Assembly: GCF_024807145.1 (NCBI RefSeq)
Contig: NZ_JANUCA010000008.1
Coordinates: forward strand, 124,001 to 188,000
Reading direction: 5' to 3'
Source of the DNA: Microbacterium sp. AK031
GTDB taxonomy: Bacteria; Actinomycetota; Actinomycetes; Actinomycetales; Microbacteriaceae
DNA: 64,000 nt
The notes beneath the pieces were generated by a model. That model was given only the letters and a program-made list of their open reading frames with translations, ran no database searches and was not told where the DNA came from. Both the position numbers and the translations under genes were made by a program. Below are positions 8,284 through 16,901 of the stretch, in pieces (position 1 is the stretch's first letter; the number at the start of each line of letters is the position of its first letter).

Positions 8284-8301
8284 TCTTCCCGAACGACACT
8301 G

Positions 8302-8315
8302 AACGATATATCGTT
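8302..8315. promoter_or_regulatory. Palindromic operator before the PadR gene
   Basis: AACGATATATCGTT is a perfect 14-base palindrome about 36 bases before the PadR ATG. AT-centred palindromes like this are typical autoregulatory sites of PadR-family repressors. Confidence 0.6.
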
Positions 8316-8351
8316 AACCGATCATCAGTCCGTTCGAACGAGGAGGACAAC

Positions 8352-8927
8352 ATGAACAGCTCATTCCCCACCGGTGCGTTCGGTGGCGCATCAGGATTCG
8401 GCGGACCTGGTGGTCCGGCAGCCGCGATCTTCGACGCGATGGATCAATTCCGCAAGTCGTTCGAGCAGCGCACCGGAGGGCCATCGCGTATGGCGCGAGG
8501 CGATGTGCGTGCGGCAGTCATCACGCTGCTCGCCGAGGAGCCGATGCACGGCTATCAGATCATCAACGAGATCGCCGAGCGCTCCGGAGGCTCGTGGAAG
8601 CCGAGTGCCGGATCCGTCTACCCCACCCTGCAGCTGCTCGCCGATGAGGGGCTCATCACCGCCGAGGAGCAGAACGGTCGCAAGACCTACTCGCTCACGG
8701 GTGCGGGCCGCGAAGAGGCCGAGATCGTTGCCGACAAGCCGGCACCGTGGGAGGCGTTCTCGTCCCACGATCACAGCAACCTCACGGCGCTCCCCAAGGC
8801 CGGCATGGATCTCGCCGGCGCTGCCGCCCAGGTGGCCCGCACCGGTACACCCGAGCAGGTGCATGAGGCGGTGACCGTGCTCGACGAGGCGCGTCGTAGG
8901 CTGTACGCGATCCTTGCGCAGGACTGA
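8352..8927 (+). CDS. PadR-family transcriptional regulator
   Basis: A 191-residue repressor. A Gly-rich N-terminus (residues 1-45) precedes a winged helix (about 48-125) with MHGYQIINEI, SVYPTLQLLADEGL and GRKTYSLTGAG, the PadR signature. A C-terminal helical dimerisation region follows. The ATG at 8352 follows gaggaggac, an ideal ribosome site. A perfect palindrome lies upstream, suggesting autorepression. The next gene, an ABC1 kinase, starts 57 bases downstream after a hairpin, so the two may form a partly attenuated unit. The ligand is unknown. Confidence 0.92.
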   Translation: MNSSFPTGAFGGASGFGGPGGPAAAIFDAMDQFRKSFEQRTGGPSRMARGDVRAAVITLLAEEPMHGYQIINEIAERSGGSWKPSAGSVYPTLQLLADEGLITAEEQNGRKTYSLTGAGREEAEIVADKPAPWEAFSSHDHSNLTALPKAGMDLAGAAAQVARTGTPEQVHEAVTVLDEARRRLYAILAQD

Positions 8928-8973
8928 CTCGCCCCGCACCGCCCGGTCGGGCATCCTGCCTGATCGGGGCGAG
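8928..8973 (+). terminator. Hairpin between PadR and the ABC1 kinase
   Basis: CTCGCCCCG (8928-8936) pairs perfectly with CGGGGCGAG (8965-8973), enclosing a smaller GCCCG/CGGGC hairpin (8941-8952). There is no T-tract, and the 3' arm overlaps the gaggatgagg region before the kinase start, so it could also mask that ribosome site. Confidence 0.45.
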
Positions 8974-8984
8974 AGGATGAGGCG

Positions 8985-10700
8985 ATGACGGATGCTGCGG
9001 ACGCCGCACGCACGACTCACCGCGCCCGTTACCGCCGCATAATCTTCTTCGCCGCGCTCGAGTTCCTGAAGATCTGGTGGTTCGAGCTCGTCCTGCCCAG
9101 GTTCGGGTTCGCCGGCGTATCCGAGCGCACGCGCGCGCCGAGGATGCAGAACTTCGCGCGTCGCTTCCATGTGCTGGCGGTCGATCTCGGCGGACTCATG
9201 ATCAAGGTCGGCCAGTTCATGTCGTCCCGTCTCGACGTGCTGCCGCCCGAAATCACTCAGGAGCTCGCAGGGCTGCAGGACGAAGTGCCGGCGGTCCCGT
9301 TCGCCGACATCAAGAGGCTGGCCGAGGCCGAGCTCGGGGTGTCGCTCGAGCGCGCCTTCGCCTGGTTCGACGAGCGGCCTCTTGCCGCGGCATCCCTCGG
9401 TCAGGTGCATCGCGCACGCCTCTCCGATCTCGACGCGGCCGACACGGGACTGCGCGATGTCGTCGTCAAGGTGCAGCGCCCCGGTATCGACGCGATCGTG
9501 GCGACCGACCTCACGGCCCTTCGACGTGTGGCGGGCTGGTTGCGCCGGATCCGCATCGTCTCGGATCGCGTCGACGCTCCCGCGCTCGTCGAGGAGTTCG
9601 CCGCGACCTGTCTCGAGGAGATCGACTACCTGCATGAGGCCGCGAACGCCGAGCGCTTCGCCGAGAACTTCGCAGATGATCCTCGGGTCGGGACGCCGGC
9701 GATCGTGTGGGAGCGTGTCACCCGCCGCGTGCTGACGCTGTCGGACGTCACGGCGATCAAGATCAACGACACGGCCGCGCTTCGCCGGGCCGGGATCGAC
9801 CCGAGCAAGGTCGCGGACGTCTTCGCCGAGGTCATGTTCGACCAGGTGTTCACGCACAGCTTCGTGCATGCCGATCCGCATCCTGGCAACATCTTCGTCA
9901 CGCCGCTGGCTGCGCCGGATGCTGCGTCCGCCGTGTCCGGCGAGGCGAGGCCCTGGCGCTTGACCTTCGTGGACTTCGGGATGATGGCCGAGGTTCCGGA
10001 CAACCTGCGCGACGGTCTGCGCACGCTGCTCGTCGCTGTCGCGGGGCGTGACAGCAAGGGCCTGGTGACGGCGGCGCAGGAGATCGGCGTGCTGCTGCCA
10101 TCGGCCGACACTCTCGAACTCGAACGCGCGCTCGCCGCGCTGTTCGACCGTTTCGGTGGGATGGGCTTCGTCGAGCTCAGCAAGGTCGACCCCCGCGAGT
10201 TCCGAGGATTCGCGAACGAGTTCGGCGACACCATGCGGTCCCTGCCGCTGCAGCTGCCGGAGAACATGCTGCTGCTCTTCCGCGCGGTCTCGCTGACATC
10301 GGGCATGTGCAGCGGGCTCGATCCCGCCTTCAACGTGTGGGATGCCGCGGAGCCGTACGCTGCTCGCCTGATCCGCGACGAGAGCGGCAACGTCGCTCAG
10401 GCGTTCGCTCGCCAAGCGGCCTCGACAGCCGCGACCACCTGGCGTCTGCCGGCACGCATCGACGATGTGATCACGCGGATCGACGATGGCACCGTGTCAT
10501 TCGACACGTCACGGTTGGAGCGCCGCCTCGACTCACTGATGCGCATCGGACGTCGCGCCGTGGCGGCGCTGCTGTTCGGCGGGTTGCTGGTCGGGGGAGC
10601 CGTGCTGCTCGTCCCCGCTGCGCCGCTCGGAATCGTGCTGATGGCGACATCGGCGGTGCCACTGCTCTATGCGCTGTTCGTCGGGGTGGGGCGGCGGTAG
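8985..10700 (+). CDS. ABC1 (AarF/UbiB/COQ8-like) atypical kinase family protein
   Basis: A 571-residue membrane-associated protein-kinase-like ATPase. The family-specific KVGQ motif is at residues 74-77, the Ala-rich loop ASLGQVH at 136-142, the invariant Lys at K162 (VVKVQRPG), the catalytic HADPHPGN segment at about 295-302 and the DFG motif at 330-332. The last 50 residues form two hydrophobic helices with a charged tail, a usual C-terminal anchor. Family members support isoprenoid-quinone or lipid metabolism. The start follows gaggatgagg. Its 3' end converges on the DUF4127 gene two bases away. Confidence 0.9.
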   Translation: MTDAADAARTTHRARYRRIIFFAALEFLKIWWFELVLPRFGFAGVSERTRAPRMQNFARRFHVLAVDLGGLMIKVGQFMSSRLDVLPPEITQELAGLQDEVPAVPFADIKRLAEAELGVSLERAFAWFDERPLAAASLGQVHRARLSDLDAADTGLRDVVVKVQRPGIDAIVATDLTALRRVAGWLRRIRIVSDRVDAPALVEEFAATCLEEIDYLHEAANAERFAENFADDPRVGTPAIVWERVTRRVLTLSDVTAIKINDTAALRRAGIDPSKVADVFAEVMFDQVFTHSFVHADPHPGNIFVTPLAAPDAASAVSGEARPWRLTFVDFGMMAEVPDNLRDGLRTLLVAVAGRDSKGLVTAAQEIGVLLPSADTLELERALAALFDRFGGMGFVELSKVDPREFRGFANEFGDTMRSLPLQLPENMLLLFRAVSLTSGMCSGLDPAFNVWDAAEPYAARLIRDESGNVAQAFARQAASTAATTWRLPARIDDVITRIDDGTVSFDTSRLERRLDSLMRIGRRAVAALLFGGLLVGGAVLLVPAAPLGIVLMATSAVPLLYALFVGVGRR

Positions 10701-10702
10701 CC

Positions 10703-12214
10703 TTACTGCTCCAGCGTGATCCCGATCTCGAACGACCGCCGCCACGGCAGCGTCAGCTCGGTGAGGCGCACACCATCTGCGGGGAGCATCGAGTCGAGGA
10801 ACGCTGCGAGTTCGGTATGGAGAGCCCGTTCGGCGTCGGCTACGAGCACGGCATCAGACATCGGGAACCGATCGGGGAACAACGACGGACCGGCGTCGAC
10901 GCGCACCACCGCCTGGTAGGCGAAGTCATCGAGCAGGCGGGTGAGCAGTGCGATTCGCGCGGCTTTCGCGTCGTAGGTTCCGCTCGCGCGTCCGACGACA
11001 CCCGCCGCCGCGATCGCCACGACGCTGCCGAGCGTGTTGCCTGCGGTGTTCCAGCCGCCGTAGGCGTCCAGCTTCTCCAGCAACCCTGCCGCGGCGAGTG
11101 CACGCCCGAGCGCTTCATCCGAGCCGTTCGGATACCGGACATCGGCAAGAGCCACCCGCTCCCCGGCATCGACCCGCGCGCGCACGAGATCGACGGTGGC
11201 GCGCACGGCATTCTCATCGACGACATCCGGACGACCACGGAACATGTCGTGACGACTCGGATCCGGCGCATGCAGCACCAGCGTCACGTCGGCGTTCTCG
11301 GTCACCTCGATCGCGCCGGCGGCACGGATCTGGCGGCTCGCGGATGCAGACAGCGGCATGTTCTCGTACGGCGGGATGCGGGTAGGTCCTTCCGGATCCG
11401 CGCACGCCACGGCGAAGGAGGCTGTGACACCGGCATTCGTCGTGAGTGCGCGCGCGACCAGCACGGCGCCGACCTCATCGGCGCCGGGGTACATGAGCAC
11501 CTCGCGGCCGGTGGGCAGCATCCGCATCCAATGACGCAGCCACACCTGCTCGGCGCTGCCGGCAGCGAACGGCGCCGTGTCATCCGCCGTGATCGCCAAG
11601 AAATCGAGAGTGCCGTCTTCGATCAGATCGAGCGCCGAGAGATTCACGATGTGGTTGCGCAGACGGCGGGTGGAGTAGTCCGAGACGGTTTCCGCCGGTA
11701 CCGGGGTCAGCTCGTCCAACGGCACCACGTCGGCCTCGCCGAGAAGCCGGTGCGCATCGCCGCCGAGAGTGTGCAACTGCATGCCATGATCGTTCCAGTA
11801 GAGCGGTTCTTCAGTGGCGGAGTTGGAGTTGCTCGCGCGGGTGACCAGAGAGACCGCAGAGATCGGCAGTTCAGGGCGCAGACGGTGCACCTCGCGCAGG
11901 GTGTCGAGCCGTGCCAGCACTGTGCGGGTCGTGTCATCGCTCGTCCTGCTGGCGATCAGTCCGCCGTACAGCAGCATGTCGATCGACACCAGGATGTGGA
12001 CGGTCTCGGGGTCCGCAGCCCGCTCCAGCAACCAGCTGCCCAATGCATCCGCATCGCCTGCCCTGCGATATGAGGGCAAGATTCCCGCCGGTGGCACGTC
12101 CAGCGTCATGCCGGCAACCCTGGCGACATCGCCAGGGAGGAGTACGTTCACCGGCCGATCGTCCAGGGGGAGCAGCGCGATGCGCTGGCGTGCGGGGGAA
12201 GTGGGCTCTGACAC
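10703..12214 (-). CDS. DUF4127 family protein
   Basis: A 503-residue protein of a conserved family without established function. Recognisable blocks are PLDDRPVN (16-23), SIDMLLYGGLIASR (77-90), ADDTAPF (211-217), YPGADEVG (243-250), YPNGSDEA (362-369) and YGGWNTAGNT (386-395). They are rich in Asp, Asn and Gly, as expected for a polar active site. There is no signal peptide, so it is probably cytosolic. The GTG at 12214 is used; only a weak ribosome site is visible. It follows the GntR gene by 30 bases in the same direction and is divergent from the ABC/NanE/ROK operon, so it probably acts on the imported amino sugar, perhaps as a hydrolase. That is inference. Confidence 0.82.
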   Translation of the reverse strand: MSEPTSPARQRIALLPLDDRPVNVLLPGDVARVAGMTLDVPPAGILPSYRRAGDADALGSWLLERAADPETVHILVSIDMLLYGGLIASRTSDDTTRTVLARLDTLREVHRLRPELPISAVSLVTRASNSNSATEEPLYWNDHGMQLHTLGGDAHRLLGEADVVPLDELTPVPAETVSDYSTRRLRNHIVNLSALDLIEDGTLDFLAITADDTAPFAAGSAEQVWLRHWMRMLPTGREVLMYPGADEVGAVLVARALTTNAGVTASFAVACADPEGPTRIPPYENMPLSASASRQIRAAGAIEVTENADVTLVLHAPDPSRHDMFRGRPDVVDENAVRATVDLVRARVDAGERVALADVRYPNGSDEALGRALAAAGLLEKLDAYGGWNTAGNTLGSVVAIAAAGVVGRASGTYDAKAARIALLTRLLDDFAYQAVVRVDAGPSLFPDRFPMSDAVLVADAERALHTELAAFLDSMLPADGVRLTELTLPWRRSFEIGITLEQ

Positions 12215-12244
12215 GTTCGGGAGGCCTTTCGCGGAGGAGGGTAC

Positions 12245-12961
12245 TCAGGGTCGGGAGATCGAAAGCTGATACGAGTAGCGGTCGCCGCGGTACACGGACT
12301 CCGCATACTCGATCGGCCGGCTGCGCGCGTCGTATGTCGTGCGCTTCACCAGAAAAGCGGGGGAGAACGGCGGCGTGTGCAGAGCGGCGGCCTGCGCTTC
12401 GTCGAGGACGACCGCATGGATCTCCTGATCGGCGCGCACGGCGACGAGTCCGAACCGGCTGCGGAGGTCGTCGTAGAGGGAATCGCCGATGATACCGTCC
12501 TCGAGGCCGGGGACCGATCCCGCCGCGAACGAGGATTCCTCCAGGCAGATCGGGATGTCATCGCCGGTGCGCACACGGCGCACGCGCACCACATCGTCGC
12601 GGGGGCTCAGGTTGAGTGCGTAACCCACTGTCTGGCCTGCCGCTTCGACCGCGACCTCGACCGATTTCGAGCCGGGGCGCATGTTGCGCGCGCGCATGTC
12701 CTCAGAGAACGACGTCAGCTCGAAACTCTTGCTGATCCGCGTCTCGCTGACGAAGGTGCCCGCGCCCTGCATCCGGTACACGGCGCCCTCGCGCTCGAGG
12801 TCGTCGAGTGCGCGTCGCACGGTCTGCCGATTCACCTCGAGCGTCTCGGCGAGGTCGCGCTCGGTCGGCAACTTCTCATGGGGTGAAAGCCCCTGAGTGA
12901 TCATCTGCTCGACGTGCATCCGCACACGCTCGTGCTTCGAGGCAGCTTCGGCTGAAGTCAT
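12245..12961 (-). CDS. GntR-family (HutC/UTRA) transcriptional regulator
   Basis: A 238-residue regulator. The N-terminal wHTH (about residues 8-75) contains LPTERDLAETLEVNRQTVRR and GAGTFV. The UTRA effector domain (about 95-235) contains SFSEDM, EESSFA and the terminal SYQLSISR strand. The ATG at 12961 follows gagaggg; the longer frame starting at 13018 lies over the operator region. UTRA domains often bind sugar phosphates such as GlcNAc-6-P, which suits the neighbouring NanE and kinase. Two TTGG-N6-CCAA operators flank its promoter and that of the ABC operon. Confidence 0.92.
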   Translation of the reverse strand: MTSAEAASKHERVRMHVEQMITQGLSPHEKLPTERDLAETLEVNRQTVRRALDDLEREGAVYRMQGAGTFVSETRISKSFELTSFSEDMRARNMRPGSKSVEVAVEAAGQTVGYALNLSPRDDVVRVRRVRTGDDIPICLEESSFAAGSVPGLEDGIIGDSLYDDLRSRFGLVAVRADQEIHAVVLDEAQAAALHTPPFSPAFLVKRTTYDARSRPIEYAESVYRGDRYSYQLSISRP

Positions 12962-12974
12962 CGCACGCCCTCTC

Positions 12975-12990
12975 TTTGGACTAACCCAAT
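12975..12990. promoter_or_regulatory. GntR operator 1 (TTGG-N6-CCAA)
   Basis: TTTGG-ACTAAC-CCAAT lies 14 bases upstream of the GntR start. It shares the core TTGGACTA..CCAAT with operator 2, and resembles HutC-subfamily sites. It is well placed for autorepression. Confidence 0.65.
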
Positions 12991-13039
12991 CTTGACGACA
13001 AGCAGGGTTGTGTGTCAATCTCTGTGATCAACACCTGTA

Positions 13040-13055
13040 ATTGGACTACACCAAT
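13040..13055. promoter_or_regulatory. GntR operator 2 (ATTGG-N6-CCAAT)
   Basis: A perfect five-base dyad ATTGG-ACTACA-CCAAT, 33 bases before the solute-binding-protein gene and 65 bases from operator 1. It probably controls the importer/NanE/ROK operon. Confidence 0.68.
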
Positions 13056-13087
13056 CGCGGGATCTCATAGATGAGTGGAGTTCTTCG

Positions 13088-14374
13088 ATGCAGTTGCAGC
13101 AGCACAAGACAAGGCGGGTTCTCGTTGCAGGAGCCCTGACGGCCGTGACCGTCGCCGCGCTCGCCGGATGCGCGGGAGGCGGAGCAGGAGCCGACGGCAA
13201 GACCGAGATCACGTTCTCGTACCTGTGGGGCGGAGCTGAAGCGGAGGCGCTGGAGGAGATCATCGCCGACTTCAACGAGAGCCAGGACGAGATTGTCGTC
13301 AAGGGCGTCTCCAGTCCTGACCAGCAGAAGCAGCTCACCTCGATGTCATCATCGAGCGGCTCGTTCGACATCTCGGACAACTTCGGCAACAACGTCGGCG
13401 CGTGGGCGTCGAAGGGCGTTCTCGCTCCGCTGGACGAAGCGATCGCGGCGGAGGGCATCGACGTCGACGACTTCATCCCCAGCGCGATGGACCAGATGAG
13501 CTACGACGGCACGACGTACGCGCTGCCCATCGCGATCCACAGCTTCCAGCTGCTCTACAACAAGACGCTGCTCGACGAGGCGGGCATCACGCCGCCCACC
13601 ACGATGGACGAGCTCGCCGAAGCGGCGCAGAAGCTCACCGTCGTCGACTCGGGCAAGATCTCACAGCTCGGGCTCGGATCGGCCAACGACAGCACCACGC
13701 TCACAACGCTGGGCTTCGCGTTCGGCGGATCGTGGGACGGCGAGGACGGCCCGACCCCCGCTGATGCCGGCAACCTCGAGGCGCTCGAGTGGTACCAGGA
13801 GAACATCGTCGAGCCCGTCGGCGCTGAAGCCCTCTCGACGTTCGTCTCGGGTCAGGGCGAGTACTTGTCGGCGCAGGATCCGTTCTTCAGTGGCAAGGTC
13901 GCGATGATCATCGACGGCGAATGGCGCGCAGCCAGCGCGGGCAAGGTCGCACCTGAGCTCGACTGGGGAGTCACCGCGATCCCGGCTGCCTCGCCCGATC
14001 TGGAGAACAGCACGCAGGTGACGGCCAGCACGCTGTTCATCCCGGCGAACTCGAAGCACAAGGAAGAGGCTGCGAAGTTCCTGGCCTACCTCGTCAGCGA
14101 GGAGCCGATGGAGAAGTTCAGCCTCGCGCTCGGCAACCTGCCCGGTCGTATATCCCTCGCCGGCAGCGATGCCTATGCCGACCTGGAGAACTTCGATGTC
14201 TGGGCTGAGGCGGCCAAGTCGCCGAATGCGCAGTCGCTCGCGAGCGCTCCGTACAGTGCCGAGTACGCGGCTGACCTGAAGACGGCATTCGACGAGGTCG
14301 TCAGGTTGACGTCGACGCCGGAGGATGCCATTGCCACGGTCGAATCGCGCATGGCGAACTACTCCCAGAAGTGA
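13088..14374 (+). CDS. Sugar ABC transporter substrate-binding lipoprotein (CUT1)
   Basis: A 428-residue family-1 extracellular solute-binding protein. A Lys/Arg N-terminus and hydrophobic stretch end in the lipobox LAGC (C28), so it is anchored outside the membrane. The mature part begins with ITFSYLWGG and keeps the fold's FSGKVAMIIDGEW segment near residue 275. It is the first gene of the operon SBP, two permeases, NanE and ROK kinase, so the ligand is probably an N-acetylated amino sugar or a glycoside of one. No dedicated ATPase gene is in the operon; CUT1 systems often share an MsiK-like ATPase encoded elsewhere. Confidence 0.93.
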   Translation: MQLQQHKTRRVLVAGALTAVTVAALAGCAGGGAGADGKTEITFSYLWGGAEAEALEEIIADFNESQDEIVVKGVSSPDQQKQLTSMSSSSGSFDISDNFGNNVGAWASKGVLAPLDEAIAAEGIDVDDFIPSAMDQMSYDGTTYALPIAIHSFQLLYNKTLLDEAGITPPTTMDELAEAAQKLTVVDSGKISQLGLGSANDSTTLTTLGFAFGGSWDGEDGPTPADAGNLEALEWYQENIVEPVGAEALSTFVSGQGEYLSAQDPFFSGKVAMIIDGEWRAASAGKVAPELDWGVTAIPAASPDLENSTQVTASTLFIPANSKHKEEAAKFLAYLVSEEPMEKFSLALGNLPGRISLAGSDAYADLENFDVWAEAAKSPNAQSLASAPYSAEYAADLKTAFDEVVRLTSTPEDAIATVESRMANYSQK

Positions 14375-14384
14375 CGTTCGCACC

Positions 14385-15353
14385 GTGACCGCCACCACAG
14401 TCTCGAGCCGGATCCGGCAGGGCGCGCGCCCTGCCGGATCCGGCGGCGGTCGCCGGCCTCGTCGGCGGCGGTCGACCCTCATCGGTCTCGCCTTCGCCGC
14501 ACCGTTCATCGTCGGATTCGTGTTCCTGTTCGCCTACCCGATCGCAGCATCCGCGTATTACAGCTTCACCGACTTCAACCTTTTCCAGTCCCCGGAATGG
14601 GTCGGCCTCGCCAACTATTTTCAGATGTTCAACGACGGCGTGTTCTGGAAGTCGCTCGTGAACACTGCGATCCTCACCGTCTTCGGCGTGCCGCTGTCGA
14701 TCGGCATCGCGCTCGCCGGCGCGCACCTGTTGAACACGCCGGTGCGAGGGCAGCCGCTGTACCGCGCACTGATCTATCTGCCCTCGATCGTCCCGGTCGT
14801 GGTCGGCGGATACCTATGGCGATGGATGCTGAATGCGGAGTACGGATTCGTCAACTTCTTCCTCTCATCGTTCGGGATAGAGGGACCGGCGTGGTTGCAG
14901 AACCCCGACTTCACGAGGCCGTCGATCATCTTCCTCTCGCTGTGGACGGTGGGAGGAACCATGATCATCTATCTCGCTGCCCTGCAGGAGGTGCCGAAGG
15001 AACTGTACGAAGCGGCGGAACTCGACGGCGCGGGGATCTGGCGCCGCTTCACGAACGTCACCTGGCCGACGGTCTCTCCTGTCACGCTCTTCCAGGTCAT
15101 CGTGAGCATCATCGGCTTCCTGCAGATCTTCGCTCAGCCGTACATCATGGCGCAGGAGCGGCTCAATCAGGCGAGCTCCGGCCCAGGTCAGTCGATGCTC
15201 TCGTATGCGATGTATCTGTACCAGAACGCGTTCGTCTTCTTGAAGATGGGGTACGCCTCTGCCATGGCTTGGACCCTGTTCCTCGTCACATTGATCGTGA
15301 GCCTCATCGTGCTCGCGTCTTCGAAGAAGTGGGTGCACGATGGCAGCAATTGA
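14385..15353 (+). CDS. Sugar ABC transporter permease 1 (CUT1, MalF-like)
   Basis: About 322 residues with six predicted membrane helices. The first (LIGLAFAAPFIVGFVFLFAY) follows an Arg-rich N-terminus. The EAA loop is ELYEAAELDGAGIWRRF. I chose the GTG at 14385, ten bases after the solute-binding gene; a frame opening at 14325 inside that gene has no family sequence. The 3' end overlaps permease 2 by 14 bases. Confidence 0.9.
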   Translation: MTATTVSSRIRQGARPAGSGGGRRPRRRRSTLIGLAFAAPFIVGFVFLFAYPIAASAYYSFTDFNLFQSPEWVGLANYFQMFNDGVFWKSLVNTAILTVFGVPLSIGIALAGAHLLNTPVRGQPLYRALIYLPSIVPVVVGGYLWRWMLNAEYGFVNFFLSSFGIEGPAWLQNPDFTRPSIIFLSLWTVGGTMIIYLAALQEVPKELYEAAELDGAGIWRRFTNVTWPTVSPVTLFQVIVSIIGFLQIFAQPYIMAQERLNQASSGPGQSMLSYAMYLYQNAFVFLKMGYASAMAWTLFLVTLIVSLIVLASSKKWVHDGSN

Positions 15354-16200
15354 CGCGACCTCGCGCACGCCTCGCCGCCGCCGGCCTCTCACTCGGCGGG
15401 TCAGGCAGCAGATCTCGGTCGCTCTGCTCGCGCTGGTGTTCCTGTTTCCGCTGCTGGTGATGCTGTCCACGGCGTTCAAGACGCCCACGGATATCTTCTC
15501 CTCGCCGCCCACGCTGCTGCCGGCCGACTGGACACTCGAGAACTTCGCCAAGGCGTTCGACCAGATCCCGATCTGGCGCTACCTCGGCAACACGCTGTTC
15601 GTCTCGGGGATGAGCATCCTGGGCACGGTGATCTCGTGCCCGCTGGTCGCGTACTCACTGGCCAAGGTGCGCTGGCGCGGCTCCCGGCCGTTGCTCATCC
15701 TGGTGCTCGCGACGATGATGCTGCCGCCGCAGGTGACCCTGATCCCTCTGTTCCTCGTCTGGAACGGGCTCGGAGCGACGAATTCGTACCTGCCGCTCAT
15801 CGTGCCGGCGTTCCTCGGCACGCCGTTCTTCATCTTCATGATCCGGCAGTTCCTGCTCGCAGTGCCGGATGAACTGATCGAGGCTGCCCGCCTGGACGGG
15901 GCATCCGAGTTCCGCACGTACGCCACCATCGTGCTGCCACTGGCGCGCCCGGCGATCATCACGGCGGCCATCTTCCAGTTCGTCTGGGCGTGGACCGACT
16001 TCCTCAACCCGCTCATCTATCTGAACGACGAATCCAGTTACACGCTGTCGCTGGGGCTGTACGCGTTCTTCGGTGAGAATGATGTCGCGTGGGGTCCGCT
16101 GATGGCGGCGTGCGTGCTGTTCACTCTGCCCGCGGTCGTCATCTTTCTGATCGGCCAGAAGTTCTTCATCGGCGGCGCAGCCGCAGGAGCATTGAAATGA
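15340..16200 (+). CDS. Sugar ABC transporter permease 2 (CUT1, MalG-like)
   Basis: A 286-residue inner-membrane permease with six predicted helices and the EAA loop ELIEAARLDGASEF near residue 180. It forms the transmembrane dimer with permease 1. The ATG at 15340 lies within the end of permease 1, and its stop overlaps the NanE start (ATGA), so the genes are translationally coupled. Confidence 0.93.
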   Translation: MAAIDATSRTPRRRRPLTRRVRQQISVALLALVFLFPLLVMLSTAFKTPTDIFSSPPTLLPADWTLENFAKAFDQIPIWRYLGNTLFVSGMSILGTVISCPLVAYSLAKVRWRGSRPLLILVLATMMLPPQVTLIPLFLVWNGLGATNSYLPLIVPAFLGTPFFIFMIRQFLLAVPDELIEAARLDGASEFRTYATIVLPLARPAIITAAIFQFVWAWTDFLNPLIYLNDESSYTLSLGLYAFFGENDVAWGPLMAACVLFTLPAVVIFLIGQKFFIGGAAAGALK

Positions 16201-16901
16201 CACATCCCCTTCCCCCTGCTCTCGCGGCGCTCGCCGGTGGCATCGTCGTCTCCGTGCAGGCGGATGATGGGACACCGGTGCGCAACGTGGAGGTCATCGG
16301 CGCGCTCGCCGAGTCGGCGCTCATGGGTGGGGCGCACGGGCTGCGACTGAACGGTCCGGATGACATCCGGCGGTTGCGGCCCATCACCGATCTGCCGATC
16401 ATCGGTCTGCACAAGGTTCACAACGGCATCCGCAACATCATCACGCCCGAGGTTGGCCTTGCGGTCGGTCTGGCCGAGGCTGGTGCCGACATCATCGCTG
16501 TGGATGCCACGGTCGAACAGCTCGGCCGACGGTTCGCCTTCCTGCAGGAGATCGCGAATGCCACACAGCGACCGGTGATGGCCGACGTCTCGACCTTCGA
16601 AGAGGGGGTGCTGGCGTGGGAGAACGGTGCGTCGGTCGTCGGTACGACACTCTCGGGATACACCCCGGAGTCGAGGCATGCTGTGGATTCGGAGCGGAAT
16701 GAGGATCCGGATCTGCGACTGGTCGCTGAACTGGTCGCGGCAGGAATCCCCACCATGGCCGAGGGGCGATACCGGACACCGGCGCAGGTCATCGCGGCAT
16801 TCGACGCCGGTGCTCTCGCCGCCGTCGTCGGCGGTGCGATCACCGACCCCGTCGCGATCACGAGGCGATTCGTCGACCTCGCAGCCGGAGTGCGCGCATG
16901 A
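16197..16901 (+). CDS. nanE: N-acylglucosamine-6-phosphate 2-epimerase (NanE)
   Basis: A 234-residue TIM-barrel enzyme converting ManNAc-6-P to GlcNAc-6-P. The family's catalytic Lys is K73 (IIGLHK) and its Glu is E189 (TMAEGRYRTP). Phosphate-binding strands end in IIAVDAT, MADVST, GTTLSGYT and VVGGAITDP. The ATG at 16197 overlaps the permease stop, with caggag upstream. It is followed by a ROK kinase, the usual NanE-NanK pair. No NanA lyase, NagA or NagB gene is in the window, so the entry substrate may be ManNAc or a ManNAc-containing compound rather than free sialic acid. Confidence 0.9.
   Translation: MTHPLPPALAALAGGIVVSVQADDGTPVRNVEVIGALAESALMGGAHGLRLNGPDDIRRLRPITDLPIIGLHKVHNGIRNIITPEVGLAVGLAEAGADIIAVDATVEQLGRRFAFLQEIANATQRPVMADVSTFEEGVLAWENGASVVGTTLSGYTPESRHAVDSERNEDPDLRLVAELVAAGIPTMAEGRYRTPAQVIAAFDAGALAAVVGGAITDPVAITRRFVDLAAGVRA

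Noticed and set aside
8391..10415. A 674-codon open frame on the minus strand opposite PadR and the ABC1 kinase
   Set aside because: It is the antisense shadow of the kinase gene, whose motifs are unambiguous on the plus strand.
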